Shown piece by piece: positions 28,724-37,777 of a DNA stretch of 64,000 nt. Made by a program: the position numbers and the translations under genes. The notes beneath the pieces were generated by a model. That model saw only the letters and a list, made by a program, of their open reading frames with translations, had not been told where the DNA came from and made no database searches. Within the stretch, counting starts at the first letter, position 1. Every line of letters begins with the position of its first letter. Source of the DNA: Xanthomonas sacchari (lineage in GTDB: Bacteria; Pseudomonadota; Gammaproteobacteria; Xanthomonadales; Xanthomonadaceae); the NCBI RefSeq assembly GCF_040529065.1, contig NZ_CP132343.1, positions 4,853,001-4,917,000 on the forward strand. The letters run 5' to 3'.

Positions 28724-29202
28724 CAGAACGCGGTCAAGCGCGCCACGCCCGGCTCGATCGCCGCGTCGTGCGGGACCCCGAGCACGGCGACGCTGGCGGT
28801 GGGCATGCCGCGGTAGTCGCCGGACTGGCCGCTGTGCATCAGTGCCGCCAGCCGCTCCAGGCCCGGGTTGTGGCCGACCAGCAACAGCCGCTCGACGTCG
28901 CGGTGGCCGTCCAGCAGATCGGCCAGGGTGCCCGAAGTGGCCTCGTAGATGCGCGGCTCCAGGCGTTGCTCGACGTAGCCGGTCAGCTCCAGCACCGCCT
29001 CCAGGGTCTCGCGCGCGCGCCGCGCCGGCGAACACAGCACCCGGTCCGGCACCAGCCGCTGCTCCAGCAGCCAGCGCCCGGCGGCTTCGGCCTCGGCCAG
29101 GCCGTGCGGCGACAGCGGCCGGTCGAAATCGGCCTGGCCGGTGTCGGCCGGTTCGGCGTGGGCATGGCGCAGCAGGATCACTTCTCGCAAAACGATGGTC
29201 AT
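28714..29202 (-). CDS. sixA: Phosphohistidine phosphatase SixA-like
   Basis: 162 residues, the size of the minimal histidine phosphatase SixA. The catalytic R-H-A-H-A-E is near residues 12-17 and the second His is in L-L-V-G-H-N-P-G near 107-114. In E. coli SixA dephosphorylates phosphohistidine on ArcB or the nitrogen PTS protein NPr. The start follows the ParA stop by three bases and the end overlaps YceI, so it is part of a four-gene unit. Confidence 0.9.
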   Translation of the reverse strand: MTIVLREVILLRHAHAEPADTGQADFDRPLSPHGLAEAEAAGRWLLEQRLVPDRVLCSPARRARETLEAVLELTGYVEQRLEPRIYEATSGTLADLLDGHRDVERLLLVGHNPGLERLAALMHSGQSGDYRGMPTASVAVLGVPHDAAIEPGVARLTAFWWP

Positions 29203-29205
29203 CGG

Positions 29206-29838
29206 TCAGGCCTTCTTGAGCCACTTGAGCAACGGTTCCCAGTCCTGCTGGTGGTCGCGGACCTGGACGGAGTGGTAATCGAACAGGCTGCGGCCCAGCC
29301 CCACCAGCACCACGTAGGCCTGGCTGTCGCGCAGTTGCGCCACCACCGGGTACGGCCATTCGCCGAGCATCTGCAGCGCCTGCTGGGTGGCGTTGGTCCA
29401 GGGCTTGCTGCGGTTGAGCACCAGCCCGACCGGCAGCTTGCGCTGGTGCACCCGCGGCACCTTGGCCAGGGTGTTGAGGAAGCCGACGGTGGCCTCGATG
29501 TCCAGCGCCGACGGCATCACCGGCACCACCACTGCGTCGGCCTCGTCGAGGAAGTGGCCCAGATCCTCGGCCATGGCGCCGGCGGCGGCATCGACGATCA
29601 CCCGCTGCGCGTCGTCGGGCAGCGCCGCGCGCCAGCTGCGCTTGCGGCTGGCGTCGATCGGCAGCACCGCGCTGTCCAGGCCGGCGCGGCGTTCGGCCCA
29701 GCGGGTCGAGGAGCCCTGCGGATCGGCATCGGCCAGCACCGTGCGCTTGCCGGCCAGCGCGTAGGACGCCGCCAGGTGCGTGGCGACCGTGGTCTTGCCC
29801 ACGCCGCCCTTGGAGCCGGCCACCAGGATCGTCTTCAT
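29206..29838 (-). CDS. ParA/MinD family ATPase (orphan)
   Basis: 210 residues. The deviant Walker A K-G-G-V-G-K-T-T is at residues 10-17, Walker A' L-A-D-A-D-P-Q-G-S near 38-46 and the switch II segment V-I-V-D-A-A-A-G near 80, where Ala stands where many ParA have Pro. No ParB or DNA-binding partner gene is nearby, so it is unlikely to segregate the chromosome. It may position a membrane or envelope complex. First gene of the operon with SixA, YceI and PLD, divergent from an AAA ATPase. Confidence 0.87.
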   Translation of the reverse strand: MKTILVAGSKGGVGKTTVATHLAASYALAGKRTVLADADPQGSSTRWAERRAGLDSAVLPIDASRKRSWRAALPDDAQRVIVDAAAGAMAEDLGHFLDEADAVVVPVMPSALDIEATVGFLNTLAKVPRVHQRKLPVGLVLNRSKPWTNATQQALQMLGEWPYPVVAQLRDSQAYVVLVGLGRSLFDYHSVQVRDHQQDWEPLLKWLKKA

Positions 29839-29980
29839 GCACGCCTCGCTTCCGGGGGAAGAAGCCGGAGCGTACACCGGCCCTACGTCAGCCGGTAGTC
29901 AACATGCAGCATGCCGGCCGGCAGCACGCCGGCCGCCGCCGGGCTTGCTATCGTGGCGGCCCCCTTCGGCTTCCGATGCC

Positions 29981-31474
29981 ATGAGCGAACTGCAGGACCT
30001 GGTCGCGCTGATCCGCGCCAACACGCCCCTGATCGTGATCGAGACGCAGGAGGAGGCGCGCATCGTCGATCTGTTCCGGCAGGCCTTGATGCAGGTCTGG
30101 CGCGCCCTGCACCGCTGGTCGATCACCGAGGGCCTGCGCCGCATCGATCTGGACCGCGAGGATCCGCCGAGCGGGCCGCCGGACGCCAGCGCGGTGCTGC
30201 AGGCGATCAAGCAGGCCGATCAGCGCGGCATCTACCTGCTGCTCGACGTCACCCCGTACCTGGGCTATGCCAGCCACCAGCGCCTGCTGCGCGACATCGT
30301 CGAGCGCCGCCATTGCCAGCCGCACGTGCTGGTGCTGATCGGCACGCGGATCGAACTGCCGCCCGAACTCGAGGCGCTGGCCACCCGCTTCAATCCACGC
30401 CTGCCCGATGCCAACGCGCTGCTGAAGATGGTGCAGGAGGAAGCGCTGGGCTATGCGCGCGAATTCGGCGGACGCCGGGTGGAGGTCGACGGCGAGGCGG
30501 TCAAGCAGATCCTGCGCAACCTGCGCGGGCTCAGCCTGATCGACGCGCGGCGCATCGCCCGGCAACTGATCTACGCCGATGGCGCGCTCACCGCATCCGA
30601 CCTGCCGCAACTGGCCAAGCTCAAGTTCGAACTGCTCAACCGCAGTGGCCACCTGCAGTACGACAACGACGCCACGCGCTTCGAGGACGTGGCCGGCGCG
30701 CGCCGGCTCAAGCAATGGATCGCGCAGCGCCGCGCGGTGTTCGCCGGCACCGCGCCACCAGGATTGGACCCGCCCAAGGGCGTGCTGCTACTCGGCGTGC
30801 AGGGCTGCGGCAAGTCGATGCTGGCCAAGGCCACCGCGGCCGGGTTCGGCGTGCCGCTGCTCCGCCTGGACATGGGCGCGCTGTACGCCAAGTACCACGG
30901 CGAGACCGAGAAGAATCTGCGCGATGCCCTTGCCGCGGTCGAGCAACTGGCGCCGTGCGTGCTGTGGATGGACGAAATCGAGAAAGGCCTGGCCAGCGGC
31001 GGCGAGGACGGCGGCGTGTCGCGGCGCGTGCTCGGCACGCTGCTGACCTGGATGGCCGAACGCGGCAGCGCCGACGGCAGCGCCGCGGTGTTCATCGTCG
31101 CCACCGCCAACCAGGTGCACGAGCTGCCGGCGGAACTGCTGCGCAAGGGCCGCTTCGACGAGATCTTCTTCGTCGACCTGCCCGATCCGCAGGCGCGCGT
31201 GGAGCTGTTGCGCCTGCATCTGACCCGGCGGCAACTGCACGCGGACGCGTTCGCGCTGCCGGCCTTGGCTGCCGCGGCGGATGGGTTCTCCGGCGCCGAG
31301 ATCGAGCAGGCGATCGTCTCCGGGCTGTATGCCGCGCATGCCGAACAGCGGCCGCTGGACACCGAGCTGCTGATGCAGGAGATCCGCAACACCCGACCGC
31401 TTTCGGTGTTGATGGCCGAGCAGGTGCAGGCGCTGCGCAGTTGGGCCAGTGGGCGGACGGTGCCGGCGGATTAG
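29981..31474 (+). CDS. AAA+ ATPase (Ycf46-like)
   Basis: 497 residues. An N-terminal helical domain (about 1-230, F-N-P-R-L-P-D-A-N-A-L) precedes a single AAA+ module: Walker A G-V-Q-G-C-G-K-S near 270, Walker B V-L-W-M-D-E-I-E-K near 328 and sensor/second-region V-A-T-A-N-Q plus R-K-G-R-F-D-E near 378. This architecture matches the Ycf46 group found in cyanobacteria and proteobacteria, where a link to CO2 use has been suggested; the true substrate is unknown. It is divergent from the ParA gene with 142 bases between starts. Confidence 0.85.
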   Translation: MSELQDLVALIRANTPLIVIETQEEARIVDLFRQALMQVWRALHRWSITEGLRRIDLDREDPPSGPPDASAVLQAIKQADQRGIYLLLDVTPYLGYASHQRLLRDIVERRHCQPHVLVLIGTRIELPPELEALATRFNPRLPDANALLKMVQEEALGYAREFGGRRVEVDGEAVKQILRNLRGLSLIDARRIARQLIYADGALTASDLPQLAKLKFELLNRSGHLQYDNDATRFEDVAGARRLKQWIAQRRAVFAGTAPPGLDPPKGVLLLGVQGCGKSMLAKATAAGFGVPLLRLDMGALYAKYHGETEKNLRDALAAVEQLAPCVLWMDEIEKGLASGGEDGGVSRRVLGTLLTWMAERGSADGSAAVFIVATANQVHELPAELLRKGRFDEIFFVDLPDPQARVELLRLHLTRRQLHADAFALPALAAAADGFSGAEIEQAIVSGLYAAHAEQRPLDTELLMQEIRNTRPLSVLMAEQVQALRSWASGRTVPAD

Positions 31475-31510
31475 TGGCGGGCGGTTGGTGACACCGGGCG
31501 ATGCCGCTAT

Positions 31511-31640
31511 CGAGGCTGCGCCCGACCCTCACCCCAACCCCTCTCCCGGGGGAGAGGGGCTTCTAAATTCCTTCTCCCTCCGGGACCATGGCCCCCTTTT
31601 TGGGGGAAGGTGCCCCGAAGGGGCGGATGAGGGTACGGAC
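31511..31640. repeat. CCCCTCTCCC intergenic element, single copy
   Basis: One copy of the element seen at 20162-20522: ACCCTCACCCCAACCCC, CTCTCCC/GGGAGAG hairpin, CTTCTCCC, GGGGGAAGGTGCCCC and GGGCGGATGAGGGT. It lies between the ends of the AAA ATPase and AEC transporter genes, a convergent gap. Confidence 0.92.
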
Positions 31641-31711
31641 ACGCATGCAATGCCGATCGAGGCACCGCCCTCTTCAGCCTCGACACCTTGCGGCGAGACG
31701 TGCCATCGCCG

Positions 31712-32626
31712 CTACCGCAACGCCCCCAACAACCACGCCCAGGCCGGCAAGGTCACCAGCGACAGCAGAATTCCGTAGCCGACCAGGGCCGCGGCCAGGC
31801 GCGGCGCCAGGCGATGCGAGATCGCCAGCAACGCGGCGGTGATCATGGTCGGCATCGCCGATTCCAGCACGTTTGCCTGCAGCGCCTGCCCACTCAGGCC
31901 CAGCGCCCACGACAGTGGCCAGGCCAGGGCCGGCAACAGCAGCAGCTTCAACATCAGCCCGGCGGCCAGCGGCGCCAGTTCCTCGCGCGGCAAGCGCAAC
32001 TGGATCGAGAATCCCACCGCCAGCATCACCAGCGGCAGCATCGCGTCGGCCAGGTGCTGCAGGCCGGAGGCGATCCAGGCCGGCGGCTGCGCCGGCATCA
32101 GCGTCAGCGCGAACGCCAGCGCCCACAGCGGCGGGAAACGTGCCATCCGCAACAGGGTCTGCCGCGGCGATGGCGGCGCCTCGCCGCTGTAGCGCGCCAG
32201 CACGTACAGGCCGAAGCTGGACAGCAACACGAAGGTGCCGAACTGGTCGTAGACCACCGCATACGGCAGGGCCGCCTCGCCGAGTAGCGCGCGCACCATC
32301 GGGTAGCCGATGAAGCTGGAATTGGCCAGCGCCACGCACAGCAGCAGCACCGCCTGCTGCTCGCGGCGCAGCCGCAACGGCCCGCGCAAGGCCAGCATCG
32401 CCAGCACGCTCACACCGGTCAGCAGCCACGGCGTCAGCATCAATCCGAGCAGTTCCCAATTGAACTGCAGGCGCGGCACGTAGATCAGCACCGAGGCGGG
32501 CAGGCACAGATACAGCACGACCCCGTTGAGCACCTCGGTGCTGTTGGCCGGCAGCACGCGCAGGCGCGCGAACAGCTTGCCGAGCGCCAGCATGGCCAGA
32601 ATCAGGGCAAAGGCATCGAAGGCCAT
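31712..32626 (-). CDS. AEC family transporter
   Basis: 304 residues with about ten hydrophobic helices in the two five-helix halves of the auxin efflux carrier fold. Features: Y-L-C-L-P-A-S near residue 33, F-I-G-Y-P-M-V near 101 and the L-P-L-V-M-L-A-V-G-F-S segment near 195. Bacterial members move organic acids such as malate or malonate. No enzyme neighbour helps to set the substrate. ATG 32626 is chosen; 43 codons of open frame upstream are not membrane-like. Confidence 0.87.
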   Translation of the reverse strand: MAFDAFALILAMLALGKLFARLRVLPANSTEVLNGVVLYLCLPASVLIYVPRLQFNWELLGLMLTPWLLTGVSVLAMLALRGPLRLRREQQAVLLLCVALANSSFIGYPMVRALLGEAALPYAVVYDQFGTFVLLSSFGLYVLARYSGEAPPSPRQTLLRMARFPPLWALAFALTLMPAQPPAWIASGLQHLADAMLPLVMLAVGFSIQLRLPREELAPLAAGLMLKLLLLPALAWPLSWALGLSGQALQANVLESAMPTMITAALLAISHRLAPRLAAALVGYGILLSLVTLPAWAWLLGALR

Positions 32627-32941
32627 CGCGACAACGCAACTCGACGAGAATCGGCCCGCATCATCGCATGCGCTGCGTGGACGCGATGGAGACGCGGCCG
32701 CGTGCCGGCGCATGCACATCAAGATGGCGATCGCGCTCCGCCACGCGGCGGGCACGGCGGCCTACAAGCACCGCGTCGGCAGCGCTTGCATGGGCGACAT
32801 CACCCGCGGCACGACGCATTGGGACGCACGCGTGCGTTGTGCGTCGAACGGCAGGAAACGCGACAGCGCCACCCGTGCGCGCCGTCGACGCACGCCTCGA
32901 GGTGCGTCCTGCCCTGCCTCGGATGGCGCGTTGCGCGCCGG
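32627..32941. other. Gap between minus-strand genes, no gene seen
   Basis: 315 bases. No repeat-family copy or strong terminator was recognised. It should hold the AEC transporter promoter near 32630-32700. Reading frames across it are shadows without initiation signals. Confidence 0.45.
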
Positions 32942-33583
32942 TCAGGGCCAGGCCGGCGGCGCGGCCTTCCAGGCGGCCTGCACTTCGGCCAGGGTGGCGC
33001 GTTCGTCGTCGCGCCAGGTCGGCAGCAAGGCCGCGAAATCGGCCGTGGCGCCCCATTTGTCCGGCCAGGTGCGCGCCGCCGCGGCGTACCACTTCACCGC
33101 CTCGTCCTTGCGCTGCAAGCGCCACAACGCCAGCGCAAGGGTCGGCGGCAGCCAGTCCGGCGCGGCCGGGCGGCCGTTGACCAGCGCGCCCCACTGCGCC
33201 AGCGCGCGCGCCGGGTCGCCGGCACGCAGCAGGTCCCAGCCATAGTTCCACTGCACTTGGCGCCGCTGCACGCCGGCGGGCAACCCGTGCAACGCGGCCT
33301 GGTACAGCTGTTCGCCCAGTTCCTGGCGGCCGCCGGCCATGGCGATGCCGGCCAGCTGCGCGCGCGCTTCGTTGGCGTTGGGATCGCGCTGCACGGCGCT
33401 GGCCAGGCGATCGACCAGGGCCTCGCCGCTGCCGGCGATGGCGGTGACCGGACGCGTGGTGCTGCGGTCTTCGTCGAAATAGAACTCTTTCGGTGCCGGC
33501 AATGCCTGCGCCCGCACGCTGGCCGCGGTGGCCAGCCCGATGCAGGCCAGCATCGCGGCCACTGCGTATGTGTATGCCTTCAC
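32942..33583 (-). CDS. Periplasmic protein with TPR-like helices, unknown function
   Basis: 213 residues from a GTG with AGGGG nine bases upstream. A signal peptide (about 1-25, ending V-R-A-Q) is followed by paired helices resembling TPR or Sel1 repeats: ARAQLAGIAMAGGRQELGEQ, LYQAALHGLPAG, W-D-L-L-R-A-G-D-P-A-R-A-L-A-Q-W and A-L-W-R-L-Q-R-K-D-E-A. It ends W-K-A-A-P-P-A-W-P. Divergent from the indolepyruvate oxidoreductase with 160 bases between starts. Role not recognisable. Confidence 0.75.
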   Translation of the reverse strand: MKAYTYAVAAMLACIGLATAASVRAQALPAPKEFYFDEDRSTTRPVTAIAGSGEALVDRLASAVQRDPNANEARAQLAGIAMAGGRQELGEQLYQAALHGLPAGVQRRQVQWNYGWDLLRAGDPARALAQWGALVNGRPAAPDWLPPTLALALWRLQRKDEAVKWYAAAARTWPDKWGATADFAALLPTWRDDERATLAEVQAAWKAAPPAWP

Positions 33584-33743
33584 TGCTGCAATCCCCTGGA
33601 GTGATCCCCTCACCCGGGTCCCATCCTACCCCGGCGGGGCCGACGTGGACGAGAACGAGCGCAAAAATCGCCGCTGATACAATCGGGACGATCGCGCGCG
33701 GCAGGCGCTGCGCGCCCGCCAGCCTTCCATTTCCGGGCAAGCC

Positions 33744-36700
33744 ATGAACCGCATCGCCGATCCGCGTCCGTCGTCCTCCCTCGCCGCAGCGGCCGCTGGC
33801 GGCGTGGATACCGGCTATACGCTGGAAGACAAGTACACCCGTACCGACGGCCGCATCTACCTGTCCGGCGTGCAGGCGCTGGTGCGGCTGCCGCTGATGC
33901 AGCAACTGCGCGACCGCGCCGCCGGGCTGAACACCGGCGGCTTCGTCAGCGGCTACCGCGGCAGCCCGCTTGGCGGGTTCGACCTGGAATTGTGGCGCGC
34001 GCGCAAGCACCTGGACGCGGCCAACGTGGTGTTCAAGCCCGGCCTCAACGAGGACCTGGGTGCGACCATGGTCTGGGGCACGCAGCAGACCAACCTGTTC
34101 CCCGGCGCGCGCGTGGATGGCGTGTACGCCATGTGGTACGGCAAGGGCCCGGGCGTGGACCGCTGCGGCGACGTGTTCAAGCATGGCAACGCCGCCGGCA
34201 CCTCGCGCCACGGCGGCGTGCTGGCGCTGGCCGCCGACGACCATGCCTGCCGCAGTTCGACCCTGCCGCACGGCTCGGAGGACGAGTTCGTCAGCGCGAT
34301 GATGCCGGTGCTCAATCCGGCCGGGGTGCAGGACATCCTCGACATGGGCCTGCTCGGCTGGGCGATGAGCCGCTACACCGGGCGCTGGATCGGCTTCAAG
34401 ACCATCGCCGAGACGGTGGAATCCTCGGCCTCGGTGCAGGTGGACCCGTTCGCCCGGCAGATCGTGCTGCCGGAGGATTTCGAGCTGCCGCCGGGCGGGC
34501 TCAACATCCGCTGGCCGGACCCGCCGCTGGACCAGGAAATGCGCCTGCATCGTTATGCGGTGCGCGCGGCGCAAGCCTTCGCCGGCGCCAACGGCATCGA
34601 CCGCACGGTGATGGACGCGCCGCAGGCGCGGCTGGGCATCGTCACCACCGGCAAGAGCTACCTGGACGTGCTGCAGGCGCTGGAGTACCTGGGCCTGGAT
34701 GCGGAGGCCTGCGCGCGCATCGGCATCCGCGTGTACAAGGTCGGCATGACCTGGCCGCTGGAGCCGCTGGGCATCGCCGCGTTCGCGCGCGGGCTGCAGG
34801 ACATCGTGGTGGTGGAGGAGAAGAAGGCCTTCATCGAGCGGCAGATGAAGGAGCAGTTCTACAACTGGCCGGCCAGCGCCGGCCCGCGCCCGAGCATCGT
34901 CGGCAAGTACGACGAGGCCGGCGAATGGATCCTGCCATCCACCGGCGAACTGACCCCGGCCACCATCGCCGGGGTGATCGGCCGGCGCATCCTGCGCCTG
35001 CCGCAGTCCGCCGCGCTCGACACCGACTCGATCCAGCAGCGGCTGCGCTGGATGGAGGCCAAGGAAGCGGAAATGGCGCTGCCGCGCGCCAACTTCCCGC
35101 GCGTGCCGCACTACTGCTCTGGCTGCCCGCACAACACCTCCACCGTGGTGCCGGAGGGCTCGCGCGCGCTCGGCGGCATCGGCTGCCACTACATGGTGAC
35201 GTGGATGGACCGCGCCACCGACACCTTCACCCACATGGGCGGCGAAGGCGTCACCTGGGCCGGGCAGGCGCCGTTCACCCACACCCCGCACGTGTTCCAG
35301 AACCTGGGCGACGGCACCTATTTCCACAGCGGCTCGCTGGCGATCCGCCAGTCGATCGCCGCCGGCGTCAACATCACCTACAAGATCCTCTACAACGACG
35401 CGGTGGCGATGACCGGCGGGCAACCGGTGGACGGCACCCTCAGCGTGCCCGACATCGCCCGGCAGATGCGCGCCGAGGGCGTGCACACCATCGCCCTGGT
35501 CAGCGACGACATCGGCAAGTGGACGCGGCGGCGCGAGCTGTTCCCCAGCGATGTGGACTTCCACGACCGCAGCGAGCTGGACGCGGTGCAGCGGCGGCTG
35601 CGCGAGGTGAAGGGCACCAGCGTGCTGATCTACGACCAGACCTGCGCCACCGAGAAGCGGCGCCGGCGCAAGCGCGGCAAGCTGCCCGATCCGCCCAAGC
35701 GCGTGTTGGTCAATTCGCTGGTCTGCGAAGGCTGCGGCGACTGCGGCGAGAAGAGCTTCTGCGTGTCGGTGCTGCCGAAGGAGACCGAATACGGGCGCAA
35801 GCGCCAGATCGACCAGTCCAGCTGCAACAAGGACTACTCCTGCGTGTCCGGGTTCTGCCCCAGCTTCGTCACCGTGCACGGCGGGCAGCCGCGCAAGGGC
35901 CGCAAGGCTGACGCTGCGGCTCTGCTGGAGCAACTGCCGGCGCCGAACTTCCGCAGCGACCTGCGCCAGCCCTGGAACATCCTCATCACCGGCGTCGGCG
36001 GCACCGGCGTGGTCACCATCGGCGCGCTGCTGGGCATGGCCGGGCACCTGGAGGGCAAGGGCGCCAGCGTGCTTGACCAGACCGGCCTGGCGCAGAAGGG
36101 CGGCGCGGTCACCACGCATATCCGCATCGCGCGGCAACCGGAAGACCTGCACGCGGTGCGCATCGCCGCCGGCGAGGCCGACCTGGTGCTGGGCTGCGAC
36201 ATGGTCGTGGTCAACGACTACTGGGCGCTGTCGAAGGTGCGCGGCGACCGCTCGCAGGTGGTGCTGAACACCTACGAGGCGATGCCCGGCACGTTCACCA
36301 CGCATCCGGACATGCAGTTCCCGGCCGCCGACATCATTGCCGGCGTGCGCCTGGCGCTGGGCGGGCGCGATCCGCTGCTGCTCGACGCCACGCAACTGGC
36401 CACCGCGCTGCTCGGCGACGCCATCGCCAGCAACCTGTTCATGCTCGGCTACGCGTGGCAGCAGGGCCTGGTGCCGCTGTCGCACGCCGCACTGATGCGC
36501 GCGATCGAGCTCAATGGCGCGGCCGTGGCGATGAATCAGCAGGCCTTCGCCTGGGGCCGCCTGGCGGCGCTGGACCTGCCGGCGGTGCGGCGGGCGGCGG
36601 GTCTCGCCGATCCAGCTGCGGACGAGGGCGAACCCCAGGCGCTGGGCCTGCAGCAACTGCCGCCGGGCGAGTGGGAAGGCCACGAGGCCGGCGCCAGCGC

Positions 36701-37466
36701 CGCCCCGCGCAATCCGTCCAATCCGCGTCCGGCGCGCGAATTGCCGGCTGCCGCCGACAGCGGCGATGCCGGGCGCGCGCCGCTGGACGACAGCCGCCTG
36801 TCGCGCTCGCTGCACGAGTTGGTCGCGCGCCGCCACGCCTTCCTGGTCGACTATCAGGACGCCCCCTACGCCGCGCGCTACACCGCGCTGGTGGAGCGCG
36901 TGCGCGCCGCCGAGCAGCGCGTAGCCCCGGCCTCGACCGCGCTGACCGAAGCGGTGGCGCGCTACGCATTCAAGCTGATGGCCTACAAGGACGAGTACGA
37001 AGTCGCGCGGCTGTACACCAGCGGTGCGTTCGCGCAGCAGCTGCAGGCGCAGTTCGAGGGCGACTACCGCCTGCGCTTCCACCTGGCGCCGCCGCTGCTG
37101 GCGAAGAAGGACGAACACGGCCGGCTGCGCAAGCGCGAATACGGCCCGTGGATGTTCACCGCGTTCAAGTGGCTGGCCAAGCTGCGCCGGTTGCGCGGTG
37201 GCGCCTTCGACGTATTCGGCTATAGCGCCGAGCGCCGCGGCGAACGGCAGTTGATCGCCGACTACCTCGCCACCGTGGACGAACTGCTGCAGCGGCTGCA
37301 GGCCGACAACCTGGCACTGGCGGTGCAGATCGCCAGCATCCCGGAACACATCCGCGGCTACGGCCACGTCAAGGAAGCGCACCTGCACGAGGCCAAGCAA
37401 CGCGAGGCGCGACTGCTGGCGACCTGGCGCAATCCGAAGGCGCTGCATATCGTGCAGGCGGCCTGA
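33744..37466 (+). CDS. Indolepyruvate ferredoxin oxidoreductase family protein (fused alpha and beta parts)
   Basis: 1240 residues in one chain. It decarboxylates 2-oxoacids (aryl pyruvates or branched-chain) to acyl-CoA using thiamine diphosphate and passes electrons to an iron-sulfur carrier. N-terminal pyruvate-binding domain with G-Y-R-G-S-P-L-G-G-F near 69-78, TPP domain G-G-I-G-C-H-Y-M and G-G-E-G-V-T-W near 475-510. Cysteine clusters C-E-G-C-G-D-C-G and C-N-K-D-Y-S-C-V-S-G-F-C lie near 660 and 695. The gamma part has T-G-V-G-G-T-G-V-V-T near 750. A TACAAT-like -10 lies at 33678. Probably monocistronic. Confidence 0.92.
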   Translation: MNRIADPRPSSSLAAAAAGGVDTGYTLEDKYTRTDGRIYLSGVQALVRLPLMQQLRDRAAGLNTGGFVSGYRGSPLGGFDLELWRARKHLDAANVVFKPGLNEDLGATMVWGTQQTNLFPGARVDGVYAMWYGKGPGVDRCGDVFKHGNAAGTSRHGGVLALAADDHACRSSTLPHGSEDEFVSAMMPVLNPAGVQDILDMGLLGWAMSRYTGRWIGFKTIAETVESSASVQVDPFARQIVLPEDFELPPGGLNIRWPDPPLDQEMRLHRYAVRAAQAFAGANGIDRTVMDAPQARLGIVTTGKSYLDVLQALEYLGLDAEACARIGIRVYKVGMTWPLEPLGIAAFARGLQDIVVVEEKKAFIERQMKEQFYNWPASAGPRPSIVGKYDEAGEWILPSTGELTPATIAGVIGRRILRLPQSAALDTDSIQQRLRWMEAKEAEMALPRANFPRVPHYCSGCPHNTSTVVPEGSRALGGIGCHYMVTWMDRATDTFTHMGGEGVTWAGQAPFTHTPHVFQNLGDGTYFHSGSLAIRQSIAAGVNITYKILYNDAVAMTGGQPVDGTLSVPDIARQMRAEGVHTIALVSDDIGKWTRRRELFPSDVDFHDRSELDAVQRRLREVKGTSVLIYDQTCATEKRRRRKRGKLPDPPKRVLVNSLVCEGCGDCGEKSFCVSVLPKETEYGRKRQIDQSSCNKDYSCVSGFCPSFVTVHGGQPRKGRKADAAALLEQLPAPNFRSDLRQPWNILITGVGGTGVVTIGALLGMAGHLEGKGASVLDQTGLAQKGGAVTTHIRIARQPEDLHAVRIAAGEADLVLGCDMVVVNDYWALSKVRGDRSQVVLNTYEAMPGTFTTHPDMQFPAADIIAGVRLALGGRDPLLLDATQLATALLGDAIASNLFMLGYAWQQGLVPLSHAALMRAIELNGAAVAMNQQAFAWGRLAALDLPAVRRAAGLADPAADEGEPQALGLQQLPPGEWEGHEAGASAAPRNPSNPRPARELPAAADSGDAGRAPLDDSRLSRSLHELVARRHAFLVDYQDAPYAARYTALVERVRAAEQRVAPASTALTEAVARYAFKLMAYKDEYEVARLYTSGAFAQQLQAQFEGDYRLRFHLAPPLLAKKDEHGRLRKREYGPWMFTAFKWLAKLRRLRGGAFDVFGYSAERRGERQLIADYLATVDELLQRLQADNLALAVQIASIPEHIRGYGHVKEAHLHEAKQREARLLATWRNPKALHIVQAA

Positions 37467-37777
37467 GCGGGAGACACGCCTGCCGCCGTGCAGCGGCGGC
37501 GCAGTGTCAGCATCGAAGGCGTCTGACCGAACGTGGCGCGGCTGGCGCCGCGCCTGCCGCCCTCCTGCGTTCCCTGGCGTCCGTGCATCTGCTGCAGGAG
37601 CGCGGCTGCAGCCGCGACCCGACTCCAGCAGCACGCAGGCACGCAGGCACGCAGGCACGCAGGCACGCAGGCACGCAGGACAGCAGCATCGCCCAGGGCG
37701 GCCAGCCTTGGGCATCATCCGCACGTTGCGTGGATCGCCAGCAATCCACGGCCGCATCAGCCTCGAAGGAACATCGC
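37467..37777. other. Intergenic region with an 8-bp microsatellite
   Basis: 311 bases between the oxidoreductase and the next plus-strand gene. It contains a degenerate GTAGGAGC-type arm near 37595-37617 and the 8-bp tandem repeat listed separately. No gene is supported, although the frame of the downstream gene remains open through the repeat from ATG 37583. Confidence 0.6.
37631..37678. repeat. Six perfect copies of an 8-bp unit (GCACGCAG)
   Basis: Exact tandem repeat, 48 bases, 99 bases before the GTG of the next gene. Because the unit is not a multiple of three, a copy change would shift any reading frame across it. If the region is promoter, it would change spacing. Confidence 0.97.

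Noticed and set aside
29206-29838. ParA read as a plasmid or chromosome partition gene
   Set aside because: No ParB gene or parS-like sites next to it, and it is locked into an operon with phosphatase and lipid genes.
31511-31640. Element copies treated as simple intrinsic terminators
   Set aside because: Hairpins are present but there are no T tracts, and the same long sequence recurs in both orientations, so a repeat family is the better description.
32661-37757. 1698-codon open frame on the minus strand opposite the indolepyruvate oxidoreductase
   Set aside because: It is the complement shadow of a long GC-rich gene. Its translation is Gln/Arg/His-rich with no domain, while the plus-strand frame has clear TPP and Fe-S motifs.
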